DNA from: Hyphomicrobiales bacterium
GTDB taxonomy: Bacteria > Pseudomonadota > Alphaproteobacteria > Rhizobiales > Rhizobiaceae
Assembly (NCBI GenBank): GCA_900465915.1
Contig: UBKJ01000001.1
Location: 88,321-152,320, forward strand
Direction: 5' to 3'
DNA: 64,000 nucleotides
Shown here one piece after another: positions 52,307 to 63,952 of the stretch. The stretch's first letter is position 1, and each line of letters begins with the position of its first letter. A program made the translations under genes and the position numbers. The notes below the pieces were generated by a model that worked only from the letters and a program-made list of their open reading frames with translations, was not told where the DNA came from and made no database searches.

Positions 52307-52891
52307 TCAGGCCGGAACCAGAATGCGTTCGATCTCGGCCGTCACCGTCTCGACCGGATCCATGCCGTTGATGACCTTGAGCTCGCCGGTGCTGGCGTAA
52401 TAGTTCGACAGCGGCGCGGTCTTCTCGCGATATTCGATCAGGCGCTTGCGGAACGCCTCCGGATTGTCGTCGGAGCGGACCTGGCCGCCCTTGGCGATCG
52501 TCTCGGCCACCCGGCTCTCGATGCGGCTGACGAGCGCGTTCTCGTCGACTTTCAGTTCGATCACCGCGTCGAGACGCAGCCCCTTGGACGCCAGCATCTC
52601 GCCGAGCGCCTGCGCCTGCGGCACGGTGCGCGGATAGCCGTCGAGGATGAAGCCGTTGGCGCAGTCCGGCGCGTCGATGCGTTCCGACACGATCTGGTTG
52701 ACGATCTCGTCCGAGACGAGCTGCCCCGCGTCCATCACCGCCTTGGCGCGCTTGCCCACTTCGCTCTGCTGCGCCACCGCGGCGCGCAGCATGTCGCCGG
52801 TGGAAAGCTGAGGAATACCGTGCTTCTTGGTCAGAAGCCCCGCCTGCGTCCCCTTACCTGCTCCGGGAGGTCCAAGAAGTATCAGTCTCAT
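52307..52891 (-). CDS. adk: Adenylate kinase
   Basis: This 194-residue short-form adenylate kinase has the P-loop [11 protein letters not shown] at residues 7-17, [11 protein letters not shown] and [16 protein letters not shown]. It lacks the long zinc-type LID. The start overlaps the secY stop by 4 bases, and a terminator follows, so it is the last gene of the spc operon. Confidence 0.97.
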   Translation of the reverse strand: MRLILLGPPGAGKGTQAGLLTKKHGIPQLSTGDMLRAAVAQQSEVGKRAKAVMDAGQLVSDEIVNQIVSERIDAPDCANGFILDGYPRTVPQAQALGEMLASKGLRLDAVIELKVDENALVSRIESRVAETIAKGGQVRSDDNPEAFRKRLIEYREKTAPLSNYYASTGELKVINGMDPVETVTAEIERILVPA

Positions 52892-54228
52892 CTATTGCGT
52901 TTCCCACCTCTGAGTTTGGACTTCTTGATCAGCCCCTCATATTGATGGGCGATCAGATGTCCCTGTATCTGCGCGACCGTGTCGAGCGTCACGCTGACCA
53001 CGATCAGAAGCGACGTTCCGCCCAGGTAGAACGGCACGCCGGTGGCCGAAATCAGGAATTCCGGCAGCAGGCAGACCAGCACGATGTAGATCGCGCCGAT
53101 GACCGTGATGCGCGTCAGCACATAGTCGATATATTCGGCGGTGCGCTCGCCCGGACGGATGCCGGGGATGAAGCCGGAATGCTTCTTGAGCTGGTCGGCG
53201 GTGTCCTTCGGGTTGAACACGATCGCGGTGTAGAAGAAGCAGAAGAACGCCATCAGCCCCGCATAGAGCAGCATGTAGAGCGGCTGGCCGTGGCCGAGCG
53301 CGGCGAGCACCGTGGTGGCCCAGCCCGGCATGTTGGCCGTGTTGGCGAAGCCGGCGACGGTGGCGGGCAGAAGCAGCAGCGACGAGGCGAAGATCGGCGG
53401 GATGACGCCGGCGGTGTTGAGCTTGAGCGGCAGGTGCGAGGTGTCGCCCTGGAACATGCGGTTGCCGACCTGGCGCTTCGGATACTGGATCAGCAGCCGG
53501 CGCTGCGCGCGCTCGACGAAGACGATCACGGCCACGAGCGCCACGGCGAGCACGATGACGGCGAGGATCAGCCCGGTCGACAAAGCGCCGGTGCGGCCCA
53601 GCTCCAGCGTGCCGGAGATGGCGTGCGGAAGGTTCGCCACGATGCCCGAGAAGATGATCAGCGAAATGCCGTTGCCGATGCCGCGCGCGGTGATCTGCTC
53701 GCCGAGCCACATCAGGAACATGGTGCCGCCGAGCAGCGTGATCACCGTCGAGACGACGAAGAAGGGCCCGGGCGACAGAACGATGCCGTTGCCCGATTGC
53801 AGGCCGACCGCGATGGCGTAGGCCTGCACGAGCGCCAGAAGCACGGTGCCGTAGCGCGTGTACTGGTTGATGATCTTGCGGCCCGCTTCGCCTTCCTTCT
53901 TCAGCGCTTCCAGCGACGGGACGACCGACGTCATGAGCTGCACGATGATGGAGGCCGAGATATAGGGCATGATGCCGAGCGCGAAGATGGCCATGCGCCC
54001 GACGGCGCCGCCGGCGAACATGTTGAACAGGCCGAGCACGCCCTGGCTGTGCGACTGGAAGGCCTGCGCCAGCGCGTCCGGATTGATGCCGGGGAGCGGG
54101 ATATAGGTGCCGAACCGATAGACGAGCAGCGCGCCCAGGGTGAACCAGATGCGCTTCTTCAGTTCTCCGGCCTTGGAGAAGGCCGAGAAATTGAGGTTTG
54201 ATACGAGCTGTTCAGCAGCCGAGGCCAT
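52888..54228 (-). CDS. secY: Preprotein translocase subunit SecY
   Basis: This 446-residue channel subunit has ten membrane helices. It contains the plug and pore segments ([24 protein letters not shown]) and [21 protein letters not shown] in the cytoplasmic loop. ATG at 54228 has GGAG upstream. It follows rplO across a 169-base gap that holds a strong hairpin. Confidence 0.97.
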   Translation of the reverse strand: MASAAEQLVSNLNFSAFSKAGELKKRIWFTLGALLVYRFGTYIPLPGINPDALAQAFQSHSQGVLGLFNMFAGGAVGRMAIFALGIMPYISASIIVQLMTSVVPSLEALKKEGEAGRKIINQYTRYGTVLLALVQAYAIAVGLQSGNGIVLSPGPFFVVSTVITLLGGTMFLMWLGEQITARGIGNGISLIIFSGIVANLPHAISGTLELGRTGALSTGLILAVIVLAVALVAVIVFVERAQRRLLIQYPKRQVGNRMFQGDTSHLPLKLNTAGVIPPIFASSLLLLPATVAGFANTANMPGWATTVLAALGHGQPLYMLLYAGLMAFFCFFYTAIVFNPKDTADQLKKHSGFIPGIRPGERTAEYIDYVLTRITVIGAIYIVLVCLLPEFLISATGVPFYLGGTSLLIVVSVTLDTVAQIQGHLIAHQYEGLIKKSKLRGGKRNR

Positions 54229-54339
54229 TAAAATTCTCCGGTGAAAAGTCTCCGGCCCTCCGCCCCGCGGCCCGGCCGCATGCGACCCCTGCCCCGGAAG
54301 AAAGACCCAACCCAGATATGCGCTTTGGCGCAAATGTGC

Positions 54340-54376
54340 AAGCGGCGGCCCGGTTTTATGACACGGGCCGCCGCTT
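54340..54376 (-). other. Strong hairpin between rplO and secY
   Basis: AAGCGGCGGCCCG (54340-54352) pairs with CGGGCCGCCGCTT (54364-54376), a 13-bp perfect stem with an 11-base loop. Downstream on the minus strand there is no U-run. It may be a processing site, attenuator or stability element in front of secY. Confidence 0.6.
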
Positions 54377-54397
54377 TATTTTCACTTTTTTAAAGTC

Positions 54398-54865
54398 TTA
54401 TTCCGCAGCTTCGGGAAGCTTGACGCTGCCGCCGGCCTTTTCGATCTTTTCGATCGCGGCCTTGGAGGCGCCGGCCACGTCGAAGGCGACCTTGGCCTTG
54501 ATCTCGCCGTCCGAAAGGATGCGGACGCCGTCCTTGGCGCGGCGAATCACGCCGGCCGCCTTCAGCGTCTCGAAGGTCACCACGGCCTTCGCGTCCAGCT
54601 TGCCCGCGTCGATGGCGGCCTGGATGCGGCCGACGGAGACGACGTTGAAGCTCTTGGCGAAGATGTTGGTGAAGCCGCGCTTCGGCAGGCGACGATAGAT
54701 CGGCATCTGGCCGCCCTCGAAGCCGTTGATCGAGACGCCCGAGCGGGACTTCTGACCCTTGACGCCGCGACCGGCGGTCTTGCCGGTGCCGGAGCCGATG
54801 CCGCGGCCGACGCGCTTGCGTTCCTTGACTGCGCCCGGCTTGTCACGAAGATCGTTGAGTTTCAT
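54398..54865 (-). CDS. rplO: 50S ribosomal protein L15
   Basis: This 155-residue protein starts [22 protein letters not shown] and has the glycine/arginine-rich loop [15 protein letters not shown] that reaches into the 23S core. The length is usual for alphaproteobacteria. It lies between rpmD and secY, 22 bases after rpmD. Confidence 0.97.
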   Translation of the reverse strand: MKLNDLRDKPGAVKERKRVGRGIGSGTGKTAGRGVKGQKSRSGVSINGFEGGQMPIYRRLPKRGFTNIFAKSFNVVSVGRIQAAIDAGKLDAKAVVTFETLKAAGVIRRAKDGVRILSDGEIKAKVAFDVAGASKAAIEKIEKAGGSVKLPEAAE

Positions 54866-54887
54866 TACCTTACTCTCCCCGCGTCAA

Positions 54888-55085
54888 TCAGGCCTCGTCC
54901 ACGATGCGGACGAGATGCTGAACCTTGGCGATCATGCCGCGAACGGACGGAGTGTCCTCCAGCGTGCGGCGGCGGTGCATTTTGTTAAGACCCAGACCGA
55001 TCAGCGTCGCGCGCTGCTCGGCCGGACGACGGATGGGGCTTCCGATCTGCTCGACCGTAACCGTCTTGCCCTTTTTCTCAGCCAT
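54888..55085 (-). CDS. rpmD: 50S ribosomal protein L30
   Basis: This 65-residue protein contains [32 protein letters not shown], the standard L30 fold. ATG at 55085 has GGAATTGAG upstream; a GTG one codon earlier is less likely. Part of the spc operon, 67 bases after rpsE. Confidence 0.96.
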   Translation of the reverse strand: MAEKKGKTVTVEQIGSPIRRPAEQRATLIGLGLNKMHRRRTLEDTPSVRGMIAKVQHLVRIVDEA

Positions 55086-55152
55086 CACTCAATTCCTTGT
55101 CTATGGCGTATCCGGAGGGTTTTCGCCCTGCCGGACGAACACAAACCAACGG

Positions 55153-55713
55153 CTATTCTTCGGAACCGACCACGTCATGGCGGCGAGCCTGAAGGGTCGA
55201 GTACTTGATGCCGCGCTGGGCCGCGATGTCCTTCGGATGCATCTGATGCTTCAGAGCGTCGAAGGTGGCGCGAACCATGTTGTAGGGGTTCGACGAACCG
55301 AGCGACTTGGCCACCACGTCCTGGACGCCGAGCGTCTCGAACACGGCGCGCATCGGACCGCCCGCGATGATGCCCTTACCGGCGGGAGCGGCGCGCAGCA
55401 GCACCTTGCCGGCGCCGTGACGGCCCTCGACGTCGTGATGCAGCGTGCGGCCCGAATGCAGCGGCACGAAGATCATGTCGCGCTTGGCGGCCTCGGTCGC
55501 CTTGCGGATGGCTTCCGGCACTTCGCGCGCCTTGCCATGACCGAAGCCGACGCGGCCCTTCTGGTCGCCGACCACGACGAGCGCGGCGAAACCGAAGCGA
55601 CGGCCGCCCTTGACGACCTTGGCGACGCGGTTGATGTGAACGAGCTTGTCGACGAATTCGCTGTCGCGCTCTTCGCGACCGCGGTCTTCGCGGTTACGTT
55701 CTCTCTGTGCCAT
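55153..55713 (-). CDS. rpsE: 30S ribosomal protein S5
   Basis: This 186-residue protein involved in decoding accuracy contains [19 protein letters not shown] and GYGKAREV-like [15 protein letters not shown], then [17 protein letters not shown]. An acidic/basic N-terminal extension (about 20 residues) precedes the core. Part of the spc operon, 42 bases after rplR. Confidence 0.97.
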   Translation of the reverse strand: MAQRERNREDRGREERDSEFVDKLVHINRVAKVVKGGRRFGFAALVVVGDQKGRVGFGHGKAREVPEAIRKATEAAKRDMIFVPLHSGRTLHHDVEGRHGAGKVLLRAAPAGKGIIAGGPMRAVFETLGVQDVVAKSLGSSNPYNMVRATFDALKHQMHPKDIAAQRGIKYSTLQARRHDVVGSEE

Positions 55714-55755
55714 ATCCTGATTTCCTTTTTCTTTTCCGGAAGCACAAACTGCTGA

Positions 55756-56118
55756 TTAGAAGCTCAGCCCGCTTTCGCGGGCGGCTTCGGCGAGGGCCTT
55801 GACGCGGCCGTGATAGATGAAGGCGCCGCGGTCGAAGACCACGTCCTTGACCCCGGCCTTGACGGCGCGCTCAGCCACCAGCTTGCCGACCGCAGCGGCT
55901 GCTGCGGAATCGGCGCCGGTCTTGAGCGAGCCCTTCAGGTCTCCGTCCAGCGTCGAGGCGGCGGCGATGGTCACGCCGCGCACGTCGTCGATGATCTGGG
56001 CGTAGATGTTCTTCGACGAGCGATGAACGCTGAGGCGCGGGCGGCCGTTGGCGACAGCCTTGACCTGACGGCGCACACGAGCAGCGCGACGCTGCAAAGT
56101 TTCTTTTGGCGATGCCAT
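55756..56118 (-). CDS. rplR: 50S ribosomal protein L18
   Basis: This 120-residue 5S rRNA-binding protein contains [20 protein letters not shown] and the C-terminal [23 protein letters not shown]. The basic N-terminus ([14 protein letters not shown]) contacts 5S RNA. It follows rplF by 12 bases. Confidence 0.97.
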   Translation of the reverse strand: MASPKETLQRRAARVRRQVKAVANGRPRLSVHRSSKNIYAQIIDDVRGVTIAAASTLDGDLKGSLKTGADSAAAAAVGKLVAERAVKAGVKDVVFDRGAFIYHGRVKALAEAARESGLSF

Positions 56119-56130
56119 GACGCGCTTCCC

Positions 56131-56664
56131 TTACTTCTTCTTGCCTTCTTTGCGAACGATCTTCTCGCCCGCATACTTGACGCCCTTGCCCTTGTAGGGT
56201 TCGGGGCCGCGATATTCGCGGATCTCCGCCGCGACCTGGCCGACCTGCTGCTTGTCAATGCCGGTGACGACGATTTCCGTCGGCTTCGGCACGGCGACGG
56301 TGATGCCGGCTGGCACGTCGTAGACCACTTCATGGCTGAAGCCGAGCGAGAGCTGCAGGTTCTTGCCCTGCATGGCCGCGCGGTAACCGACGCCGCTGAT
56401 TTCGAGCTTCTTTTCGAAGCCGTCCTTCACGCCGGCGAAGATGTTCGAGATCATGGTGCGGGACATGCCCCACTTCGAACGGGCTTCCTTCGACTGGTCG
56501 CGCGGATCGACGCTGATCGCGCCGTCTTCCATCTTGACCAGAACTTCATCGTGCACGACGAAGGACAGTTCGCCCTTCGCGCCCTTGGCCTTGACGGTCT
56601 GCCCATCAACACTGGCGGTCACGCCTGCCGGGACCGGCACGGGTTTTTTACCGATACGAGACAT
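56131..56664 (-). CDS. rplF: 50S ribosomal protein L6
   Basis: This 177-residue protein starts [15 protein letters not shown] and ends [25 protein letters not shown], the family signature near the C-terminus. It sits near the sarcin-ricin loop. It follows rpsH by 38 bases. Confidence 0.97.
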   Translation of the reverse strand: MSRIGKKPVPVPAGVTASVDGQTVKAKGAKGELSFVVHDEVLVKMEDGAISVDPRDQSKEARSKWGMSRTMISNIFAGVKDGFEKKLEISGVGYRAAMQGKNLQLSLGFSHEVVYDVPAGITVAVPKPTEIVVTGIDKQQVGQVAAEIREYRGPEPYKGKGVKYAGEKIVRKEGKKK

Positions 56665-56702
56665 TTTGATACCTGTCTTTTATCTGCAAGCTGTCAGCCG
56701 CA

Positions 56703-57101
56703 TCAGAAGATGCGGCAGAGCAGCTCACCACCAACGTTTTGTTCACGGGCGTCATGATCCGCCATCACGCCCTTCGGCGTGGACAGGATCGAGATGCCAA
56801 GGCCGTTCGCGACCTGCGGAATCGACTTGACCGACACGTAGACGCGGCGGCCCGGCTTCGACACGCGGGTGATTTCACGGATGACCGGAACACCTTCGTA
56901 GTACTTCAGCTCGATTTCGATCTCGGCCTTGCCGTTCTCGAACTCGCTCTGGGTGTAGCCGCGGATGTAGCCTTCGGACTGAAGGACATCGAGGACGCGG
57001 GCGCGCAGCTTGGAAGCCGGGGTCGTAACCTTGGTCTTCTTGCGGCCGACAGCGTTGCGGATGCGGGTCAGCATATCGCCGAGAGGATCTGACACAGACA
57101 T
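56703..57101 (-). CDS. rpsH: 30S ribosomal protein S8
   Basis: This 132-residue 16S-binding protein starts [17 protein letters not shown] and contains the C-terminal [20 protein letters not shown] signature. In E. coli S8 is the autogenous repressor of the spc operon by binding near rplE; whether that holds here is not shown. It follows rpsN by 10 bases. Confidence 0.97.
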   Translation of the reverse strand: MSVSDPLGDMLTRIRNAVGRKKTKVTTPASKLRARVLDVLQSEGYIRGYTQSEFENGKAEIEIELKYYEGVPVIREITRVSKPGRRVYVSVKSIPQVANGLGISILSTPKGVMADHDAREQNVGGELLCRIF

Positions 57102-57111
57102 GGAATGCTCC

Positions 57112-57417
57112 TTACCAGCTCGACTTGACGACGCCCGGGATCTGACCGAGCGAACCCAACTGACGCAGCGCGATACGCGACATCTTCAGTTTGCGGTAAT
57201 AACCGCGCGGACGGCCCGACACTTCGCAACGATTGCGAATGCGAACCTTGGACGAATTGCGCGGCAGTTCGGCAAGCCGGATGGTGGCGCGGAAGCGCTC
57301 ATCCAGCGGAAGGCCCTGATCCATGACGATCGCCTTCAGGCGCGCACGCTTGACGGCGTGACGCTTAACCAACTTTTCGCGGCGCTTGTTCTTTTCGACT
57401 GCGCTAGTCTTGGCCAT
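57112..57417 (-). CDS. rpsN: 30S ribosomal protein S14
   Basis: This 101-residue protein is the long, zinc-free S14 (C-minus) type: it lacks the CxxC pairs of the short form. The [21 protein letters not shown] segment is the signature. It follows rplE by 27 bases. Confidence 0.97.
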   Translation of the reverse strand: MAKTSAVEKNKRREKLVKRHAVKRARLKAIVMDQGLPLDERFRATIRLAELPRNSSKVRIRNRCEVSGRPRGYYRKLKMSRIALRQLGSLGQIPGVVKSSW

Positions 57418-57444
57418 AATATTTATACCTCGCTACGCTTGCCG

Positions 57445-58002
57445 TTACTGCCGGAAGGGGAAGTTGAAGCCGCGCAGGAGCGCGCGCGCTTCATCGTCCG
57501 TCTTGGCGGTCGTGCAAACGATGATGTCCATGCCCCAGATCTGGTCAACCTTGTCGTAGTTGATTTCCGGGAACACGATGTGCTCCTTGATGCCCATGGC
57601 GTAGTTGCCGCGGCCGTCGAAGCTCTTCGGGTTGAGGCCGCGGAAGTCGCGGACGCGGGGAAGAGCGATCGTGACGAGACGATCAAGGAATTCATACATG
57701 CGGTCCGCACGAAGGGTGACCTTCGCGCCGATCGGCATGCCCTCGCGCACCTTGAAGGTGGCGATCGAGTTGCGGGCGCGGGTCACGACGGCCTTCTGGC
57801 CGGCGATCATGGCGAGATCTTCCGCGGCGACCGAAGGCTTCTTCGAATCGGCCGTGGCTTCGCCGACGCCCATGTTGAGCACGACCTTGTCGAGACGCGG
57901 GATCTGCATCTCGTTGTCGTATTTGAATTCTTCCAGAAGCGTCTTGCGGATCTTGTCCTGGTAGAGCTTCTTGAAACGGGGTAGCGCCTTAGCCTCAGCC
58001 AT
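57445..58002 (-). CDS. rplE: 50S ribosomal protein L5
   Basis: This 185-residue 5S rRNA-binding protein contains [39 protein letters not shown] and the C-terminal [19 protein letters not shown]. It overlaps the end of rplX by 8 bases, so the two are translationally coupled. Confidence 0.97.
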   Translation of the reverse strand: MAEAKALPRFKKLYQDKIRKTLLEEFKYDNEMQIPRLDKVVLNMGVGEATADSKKPSVAAEDLAMIAGQKAVVTRARNSIATFKVREGMPIGAKVTLRADRMYEFLDRLVTIALPRVRDFRGLNPKSFDGRGNYAMGIKEHIVFPEINYDKVDQIWGMDIIVCTTAKTDDEARALLRGFNFPFRQ

Positions 58003-58306
58003 CGATCAGAGCTCCAGAACGTTTTGCGACACGAACCTTCTTGCCGTCCTCGACGCGGAAGCCGACGCGGGTCGGCTTGCCGTCCTTCGGATCGGCGATC
58101 GCCAGATTGGACAGGTGGATCGGCGCTTCCTTGGAGATGATGCCGGCTTCCTGGGTCTGGGTCTGGCGCTGGTGGCGCTTCACAATGTTGACGCCGCGAA
58201 CGAGCGCCTGCTCGTCCTTCGGCAGAACCTTGAGGACTTCGCCCGTACGGCCCTTGTCCTTGCCGGACAGCACGACAACGCTGTCGCCTTTGCGAATCTT
58301 CTGCAT
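57995..58306 (-). CDS. rplX: 50S ribosomal protein L24
   Basis: This 103-residue assembly initiator contains the KOW motif [21 protein letters not shown] near its start and [15 protein letters not shown]. It follows rplN by 13 bases and overlaps rplE by 8. Confidence 0.97.
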   Translation of the reverse strand: MQKIRKGDSVVVLSGKDKGRTGEVLKVLPKDEQALVRGVNIVKRHQRQTQTQEAGIISKEAPIHLSNLAIADPKDGKPTRVGFRVEDGKKVRVAKRSGALIDG

Positions 58307-58319
58307 CGTCTTGCTTCCC

Positions 58320-58688
58320 TTACAGAACTTCCGGAGCGAGCGAGATGATCTTCATGTGGTTCTTGGCGCGCAGTTCGCGCGGAACCGGTCCGAAGATACG
58401 GGTGCCGATCGGCTCTTTCTTGTTATCGATGAGAACGGCTGCATTGTTATCGAAACGGATAACGCTGCCGTCCGGCCGACGGATGTCCTTGGCGGTGCGA
58501 ACCACCACCGCTTTCATCACGTCGCCTTTCTTGACGCGGCCGCGCGGAATGGCTTCCTTGATCGACACCACGATGATGTCGCCGACGGAAGCGTAACGCC
58601 GCTTCGAGCCGCCCAGCACCTTGATGCACATGACACGACGCGCGCCGGAATTATCCGCCACGTCGAGGTTTGTTTGCATCTGAATCAT
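58320..58688 (-). CDS. rplN: 50S ribosomal protein L14
   Basis: This 122-residue protein starts [27 protein letters not shown] and ends [10 protein letters not shown], the standard sequence of this highly conserved interface protein. It lies 67 bases after rpsQ, the largest gap in this part of the cluster, where the spc operon starts in E. coli. Confidence 0.98.
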   Translation of the reverse strand: MIQMQTNLDVADNSGARRVMCIKVLGGSKRRYASVGDIIVVSIKEAIPRGRVKKGDVMKAVVVRTAKDIRRPDGSVIRFDNNAAVLIDNKKEPIGTRIFGPVPRELRAKNHMKIISLAPEVL

Positions 58689-58755
58689 GACTGGCCGCCT
58701 TCTTTTCCTTCAGCTGGTTAAGGGCTCCTGCCCTACCTGAGCTGCGTGTTAGTCA

Positions 58756-58998
58756 TTAGCCCGCTGCTTCGCCCGTCAGGACGACCCAGCGTTTGTCCTT
58801 CGAGATCGGCTTCGATTCCTGGATGGAAACCTGATCGCCAACCTTGAACTGGTTGCTCTCGTCATGCGCCTTGTACTTCTTCGACTGGCGCACGGTCTTC
58901 TGGAGGAGCGGATGCGAGTAGCGGCGCTCGACCTTGACCACGACGGTCTTGTCGTTCTTGTCGCTGACGACGACGCCCTGCAGAACGCGTTTAGGCAT
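58756..58998 (-). CDS. rpsQ: 30S ribosomal protein S17
   Basis: This 80-residue OB-fold protein starts [25 protein letters not shown] and contains [18 protein letters not shown]. It is the last gene of the S10 operon by the E. coli division, 12 bases after rpmC. Confidence 0.97.
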   Translation of the reverse strand: MPKRVLQGVVVSDKNDKTVVVKVERRYSHPLLQKTVRQSKKYKAHDESNQFKVGDQVSIQESKPISKDKRWVVLTGEAAG

Positions 58999-59010
58999 GA
59001 TTGTTTTTCC

Positions 59011-59211
59011 TTATGCCTTGCTCTCGGCCGCCTTCTGGCGGGCAATGGTCTTGATACGCGCAATGTCGCGGCGAACCTGCTTCACGCGCGCGGTCTTCTC
59101 GAGCTGGCCGGTCGCCTTCTGGAAGCGCAGGTTGAACTGCTCTTTCTTCAGCGAGGCCAGCTCGTCTTTCAGTTGGTCGGAGCTCTTCGCCCGAACGTCT
59201 GCGGCTTTCAT
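59011..59211 (-). CDS. rpmC: 50S ribosomal protein L29
   Basis: This 66-residue helical hairpin protein at the exit tunnel (near the SRP and trigger factor site) starts [31 protein letters not shown]. It lies 14 bases after rplP and 12 before rpsQ. Confidence 0.97.
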   Translation of the reverse strand: MKAADVRAKSSDQLKDELASLKKEQFNLRFQKATGQLEKTARVKQVRRDIARIKTIARQKAAESKA

Positions 59212-59225
59212 AAGCTGCCCCTTTA

Positions 59226-59639
59226 TCAGTCTGCGATGCGCTGGATGAAACGCGTCTTGATCGGCAACTTCGCAGCGCCGAGTCTGAGCGCTTCGCGTGC
59301 CACATCTTCGGGTACGCCGTCAAGCTCAAACATTATGCGACCGGGCGCCACGCGGCATGCCCAGTAGTCCACCGAGCCCTTGCCTTTACCCATGCGGACC
59401 TCGGTCGGCTTGGACGTGACCGGCAGGTCGGGGAAGATGCGGATCCACACGCGGCCGGCACGCTTCATGTGACGGGTGATCGCGCGGCGGGCCGCTTCGA
59501 TCTGACGTGCGGTGACGCGTTCAGGCTCGAGAGCCTTCAAACCGAAGGCGCCGAAATTCAGGTCCGTGCCGCCCTTCGAGGCGCCGTGGATACGGCCCTT
59601 GAACTGCTTGCGGAACTTGGTGCGCTTAGGCTGCATCAT
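59226..59639 (-). CDS. rplP: 50S ribosomal protein L16
   Basis: This 137-residue protein starts [19 protein letters not shown] and has the [22 protein letters not shown] signature; the Arg in this region is a known hydroxylation site in E. coli. It organises the A-site region. It follows rpsC by 39 bases. Confidence 0.97.
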   Translation of the reverse strand: MMQPKRTKFRKQFKGRIHGASKGGTDLNFGAFGLKALEPERVTARQIEAARRAITRHMKRAGRVWIRIFPDLPVTSKPTEVRMGKGKGSVDYWACRVAPGRIMFELDGVPEDVAREALRLGAAKLPIKTRFIQRIAD

Positions 59640-59678
59640 TGTTCTCTACTCCAAATTTTACGTCCGCGGCCCGCTTTT

Positions 59679-60388
<710 letters not shown>

Positions 60389-60389
<1 letters not shown>

Positions 60390-60778
60390 TATGCGGCCTC
60401 CCCTTTTTCCGCGACTTCGCGGACGACGATGGTGAGATGCGAAAACGGCTTCTCGATGCGGCTCGCGCGGCCACGGCCACGGACGTGGAAGCGCTTCATG
60501 ACGATCGACTTGCCGACATAGGCCTCGGCGACGATCAGGGCGTCGACGTCGAGGTCATGGTTGTTCTCGGCGTTGGCGATCGCGGACTGCAGCGTCTTCT
60601 TGACCGTGTCGGCGATCCGCTTGCGCGAGAACGTCAGGTCGGCGAGCGCCGCATTCACCTTCTTGCCGCGAATCATGCTCGCGACGAGATTGAGCTTCTG
60701 CGGGCTGACGCGCAGCGTGCGGGCGACGGCTTGCGCTTCGTTGTCCTTGAGCTGGCGGGGAGCTTTGGCCTTGCCCAT
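60389..60778 (-). CDS. rplV: 50S ribosomal protein L22
   Basis: This 129-residue exit-tunnel protein contains [23 protein letters not shown] and the beta-hairpin region [26 protein letters not shown] short N-terminal extension precedes the core. It follows rpsS by 2 bases. Confidence 0.97.
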
Positions 60779-60780
60779 CG

Positions 60781-61059
60781 TTACTTCCTCTTCGCCTTCT
60801 TGTCCGCGCCGTGACCGTAATAGGTCCGCGTGGGCGCGAATTCACCGAACTTGTGTCCGACCATTTCTTCGGAGATCGACACCGGCACATGCTTGTTGCC
60901 GTTGTAGACGCCGAACGTCAGGCCGACGAACTGCGGCAGGATGGTGGAGCGGCGGCTCCACATCTTGATAACTTCGTTGCGACCGCCTTCGCGAACCTTC
61001 TCAGCCTTCTTGAGAAGATAGCCGTCGACGAACGGACCTTTCCAAACTGAACGAGCCAC
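60781..61059 (-). CDS. rpsS: 30S ribosomal protein S19
   Basis: This 92-residue head protein starts [21 protein letters not shown] and contains [18 protein letters not shown]. It follows rplB by 15 bases. Confidence 0.98.
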   Translation of the reverse strand: MARSVWKGPFVDGYLLKKAEKVREGGRNEVIKMWSRRSTILPQFVGLTFGVYNGNKHVPVSISEEMVGHKFGEFAPTRTYYGHGADKKAKRK

Positions 61060-61074
61060 TTCAGACTACCTCTC

Positions 61075-61908
61075 TTATTTCTTGCGCTGATGGCGCGAAC
61101 GCATGATGAACTTGTCGGTCGACTTGTTCGAACGCGTCTTCTTGCCCTTGGTGGGCTTGCCCCACGGGGTGACGGGATGACGGCCGCCCGAGGTGCGGCC
61201 TTCGCCGCCGCCATGCGGGTGGTCGACCGGGTTCATGGCGACGCCGCGGACATGCGGGCGCTTGCCGCGCCACACCGAACGACCGGCCTTGCCGTCGTTG
61301 ATGTTGCCGTGGTCCGGGTTCGACACCGCGCCGACCGAAGCGAAGCAGGCGCCGGGAACCAGGCGCTGCTCGCCCGAGTTGAGGCGCAGGATCGCCATGC
61401 CCTGGTCGCGGCCCACGAGCTGCGCGTAGGCGCCGGCCGAACGGGCGATCTGGCCGCCCTTGCCGGGCTTGAGCTCGACATTGTGGACGATCGTGCCGAC
61501 CGGCATGGAGGCGAGCGGCATCGCGTTGCCCGGCTTCACGTCGACCGAATTGCCGGCCACGACCTTGTCGCCGGCGGCGAGGCGCTGCGGAGCCAGGATA
61601 TAGGCCAGCTCGCCGTCCTCATAGCGGATCAGCGCGATGAAGGCGGTGCGGTTCGGATCGTATTCGAGCCGTTCCACCGTGCCGACGACGTCGAGCTTGC
61701 GGCGCTTGAAGTCGATGAAGCGATAGGTGCGCTTGTGACCGCCGCCCTGGAAACGGACGGTGATGCGGCCGGTGTTGTTGCGTCCGCCCTTCTTGGACAG
61801 GCCTTCGGTCAGGGACTTGACCGGCTTGCCCTTGTAGAGCTCCGAACGGTCCACGATGACCAGCTGGCGCTGGCCCGGCGTGGTGGGGTTGAAATGCTTG
61901 AGTGCCAT
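61075..61908 (-). CDS. rplB: 50S ribosomal protein L2
   Basis: This 277-residue protein near the peptidyl transferase centre starts [22 protein letters not shown] and carries the C-terminal [18 protein letters not shown] motif with the conserved His. It follows rplW by 21 bases. Confidence 0.98.
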   Translation of the reverse strand: MALKHFNPTTPGQRQLVIVDRSELYKGKPVKSLTEGLSKKGGRNNTGRITVRFQGGGHKRTYRFIDFKRRKLDVVGTVERLEYDPNRTAFIALIRYEDGELAYILAPQRLAAGDKVVAGNSVDVKPGNAMPLASMPVGTIVHNVELKPGKGGQIARSAGAYAQLVGRDQGMAILRLNSGEQRLVPGACFASVGAVSNPDHGNINDGKAGRSVWRGKRPHVRGVAMNPVDHPHGGGEGRTSGGRHPVTPWGKPTKGKKTRSNKSTDKFIMRSRHQRKK

Positions 61909-61929
61909 TGTCTCTTACTCCATGGCCTC

Positions 61930-62223
61930 TCAGAGACCGGTCGAAACGTCGATGCTCTGGCCTTCGGCCAAAGTCACGATCGCTTTCTTGACGTCGCTCT
62001 GGCGCCCGACAACGCCGCGGAACCGCTTGACCTTGCCTTTGCGCACCGTCGTGTTGACAGCCGTGACCTTGACGCCGAACAGCGCTTCGACCGCAGCCTT
62101 GATTTCCGGCTTCGTCGCCTTGCGGGCCACGTTGAAGACGACCTGGTTGTGTTCGGAAACCATGGTGGACTTCTCGGTGATGACCGGGCTGACGATCACG
62201 TCGTAATGGCGGAGATCAGTCAT
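61930..62223 (-). CDS. rplW: 50S ribosomal protein L23
   Basis: This 97-residue exit-tunnel protein, the docking site for trigger factor and SRP, contains [21 protein letters not shown] and [15 protein letters not shown]. It overlaps the end of rplD by 4 bases, so the two are coupled. Confidence 0.97.
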   Translation of the reverse strand: MTDLRHYDVIVSPVITEKSTMVSEHNQVVFNVARKATKPEIKAAVEALFGVKVTAVNTTVRKGKVKRFRGVVGRQSDVKKAIVTLAEGQSIDVSTGL

Positions 62224-62840
62224 TTGAAACGCTCCTCGAGTGCTTCGACGGCCGCCTTCGACAGGACGAGCTTGCCGCGGCGCAGGATGTCGTAAACATT
62301 GATGCCCTGCACCGGCAGAACGTCGATGTTCGGGATGTTCGAAGCCGCGCGCTGGAAGTTGGCGTCGATCTCCGCGCCGCCGATCAGCAGCGCGTTTTCG
62401 AGGCCGAGCTTGGCGAACTGGGCCACGAGCTGCTTGGTCTTGGCTTCGGAGGCGGCCAGATCGTCGACGATGATCAGGTCCGACGCCTTGGCCTTGGCCG
62501 AGAGCGCATGGCGCAGGCCGAGCGCGCGCACCTTCTTCGGCAGGTCGTGCTCATGGCTGCGGACGACGGGTCCGTGGGCCTGGCCGCCGCCGCGGAACTG
62601 CGGAGCGCGGGCGGAATGGTGACGGGCGCGGCCCGTGCCCTTCTGCTTGTACATCTTGGCGCCGGTGCGGGCGACGTCGCCGCGGCCCTGGGCCTGATGC
62701 GTGCCCTGCTGGCGGCGCGAGAGCTGCCAGCGGATGACGCGCTGCAGGATGTCGTCGCGCGGGTCGAGGCCGAAGATGGCTTCGTTGAGCGAGACCTTGC
62801 CGGCGTCCTTGCCTTCAAGAGTGGTGATGGTGAGATCCAT
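62220..62840 (-). CDS. rplD: 50S ribosomal protein L4
   Basis: This 206-residue protein has the long basic loop ([31 protein letters not shown]) that lines the exit tunnel. In E. coli L4 represses the S10 operon; no S10-type leader is visible inside this window. It overlaps the rplC stop by one base. Confidence 0.97.
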   Translation of the reverse strand: MDLTITTLEGKDAGKVSLNEAIFGLDPRDDILQRVIRWQLSRRQQGTHQAQGRGDVARTGAKMYKQKGTGRARHHSARAPQFRGGGQAHGPVVRSHEHDLPKKVRALGLRHALSAKAKASDLIIVDDLAASEAKTKQLVAQFAKLGLENALLIGGAEIDANFQRAASNIPNIDVLPVQGINVYDILRRGKLVLSKAAVEALEERFK

Positions 62841-63553
62841 TATTCGGCTCCCTCAGTCGCGACGGCCTCGGCCGACGCTGCGCCGCGCAGGGCGGCCGGC
62901 TTCGGCGCGTTGTCCGGAAGCGAGACCTTGGCGGCGTCGCGCACGATGATCCAGGCGCCCTTGGAGCCCGGCACCGCGCCGCGAACCAGGATCAGGCCGC
63001 GATCGCTGTCCGTCGAGACAACTTCGATATTCTGGGTGGTCACGCGGGTCTGGCCCATGTGGCCGGCCATCTTCTTGCCCTTGAACACCTTGCCCGGGTC
63101 CTGGCGCTGGCCGGTGGAGCCGTGCGCGCGGTGGGTGACGGAGTTGCCGTGGGAGGCGCGGTGGCCGCCGAAATTATGGCGCTTCATGACGCCGGCGAAA
63201 CCCTTGCCGATCGAAGTGCCCGTCACGTCGACCTTCTGGCCGGGGACGAAGTGCTCGGCGGTGATTTCGACGCCGACTTCGAGGAGGTTGTCCGGGGAAA
63301 CGCGGAATTCCGCGAGCTTGGCCTTGGGCTCGACCTCGGCCTTCGCGAAATGACCGCGCATAGCCTTGGACGTGTTCTTCACCTTGGCGATTCCCACGCC
63401 AAGCTGAACAGCCGTGTAACCGTTCTTTTCAACTGTACGCTGAGCCACCACCTGACAATTCTCCATGCGGAGAACCGTCACCGGCACATGCTCGCCGGCG
63501 TCGTTATAGACGCGGGTCATGCCCAGCTTCTGTGCAATAACACCTGAACGCAT
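62840..63553 (-). CDS. rplC: 50S ribosomal protein L3
   Basis: This 237-residue protein contains [18 protein letters not shown] at the start and the central [23 protein letters not shown] with the Gln that is methylated in E. coli. ATG at 63553 has GGAAGGAA upstream; the frame is open 8 codons further but without family match. It follows rpsJ by 29 bases. Confidence 0.97.
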   Translation of the reverse strand: MRSGVIAQKLGMTRVYNDAGEHVPVTVLRMENCQVVAQRTVEKNGYTAVQLGVGIAKVKNTSKAMRGHFAKAEVEPKAKLAEFRVSPDNLLEVGVEITAEHFVPGQKVDVTGTSIGKGFAGVMKRHNFGGHRASHGNSVTHRAHGSTGQRQDPGKVFKGKKMAGHMGQTRVTTQNIEVVSTDSDRGLILVRGAVPGSKGAWIIVRDAAKVSLPDNAPKPAALRGAASAEAVATEGAE

Positions 63554-63582
63554 CGGGTTCGTTCCTTCCGTGCTCAAGCCGA

Positions 63583-63891
63583 TTAAAGCTTGATCTCGAC
63601 ATCGACACCGGCGGAGAGGTCGAGCTTCATCAGCGCGTCCACCGTCTGCGGGGTCGGGTCAACGATATCGAGAAGACGCTTATGGGTGCGCATCTCGAAC
63701 TGTTCGCGGCTCTTCTTGTCGATGTGCGGCGACCGGTTGACCGTGAACTTCTCGATCCGCGTGGGAAGCGGGATCGGTCCGCGCACATTGGCGCCGGTAC
63801 GCTTGGCGGTCGACACGATCTCGCGGGTCGAAGCGTCAAGGATCCGATGATCAAACGCCTTGAGGCGAATGCGGATGTTTTGACCGTTCAT
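63583..63891 (-). CDS. rpsJ: 30S ribosomal protein S10
   Basis: This 102-residue protein starts [19 protein letters not shown] and contains [30 protein letters not shown]. It also serves as NusE in antitermination. It lies 61 bases after tuf, with a GCCCGCC/GGCGGGC hairpin (63918-63935) in between. Confidence 0.98.
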   Translation of the reverse strand: MNGQNIRIRLKAFDHRILDASTREIVSTAKRTGANVRGPIPLPTRIEKFTVNRSPHIDKKSREQFEMRTHKRLLDIVDPTPQTVDALMKLDLSAGVDVEIKL

Positions 63892-63952
63892 TTCATCTGT
63901 TCCTTGTTACGCGAGACGCCCGCCTCAGGGCGGGCATCCCGCACAAACCTAA

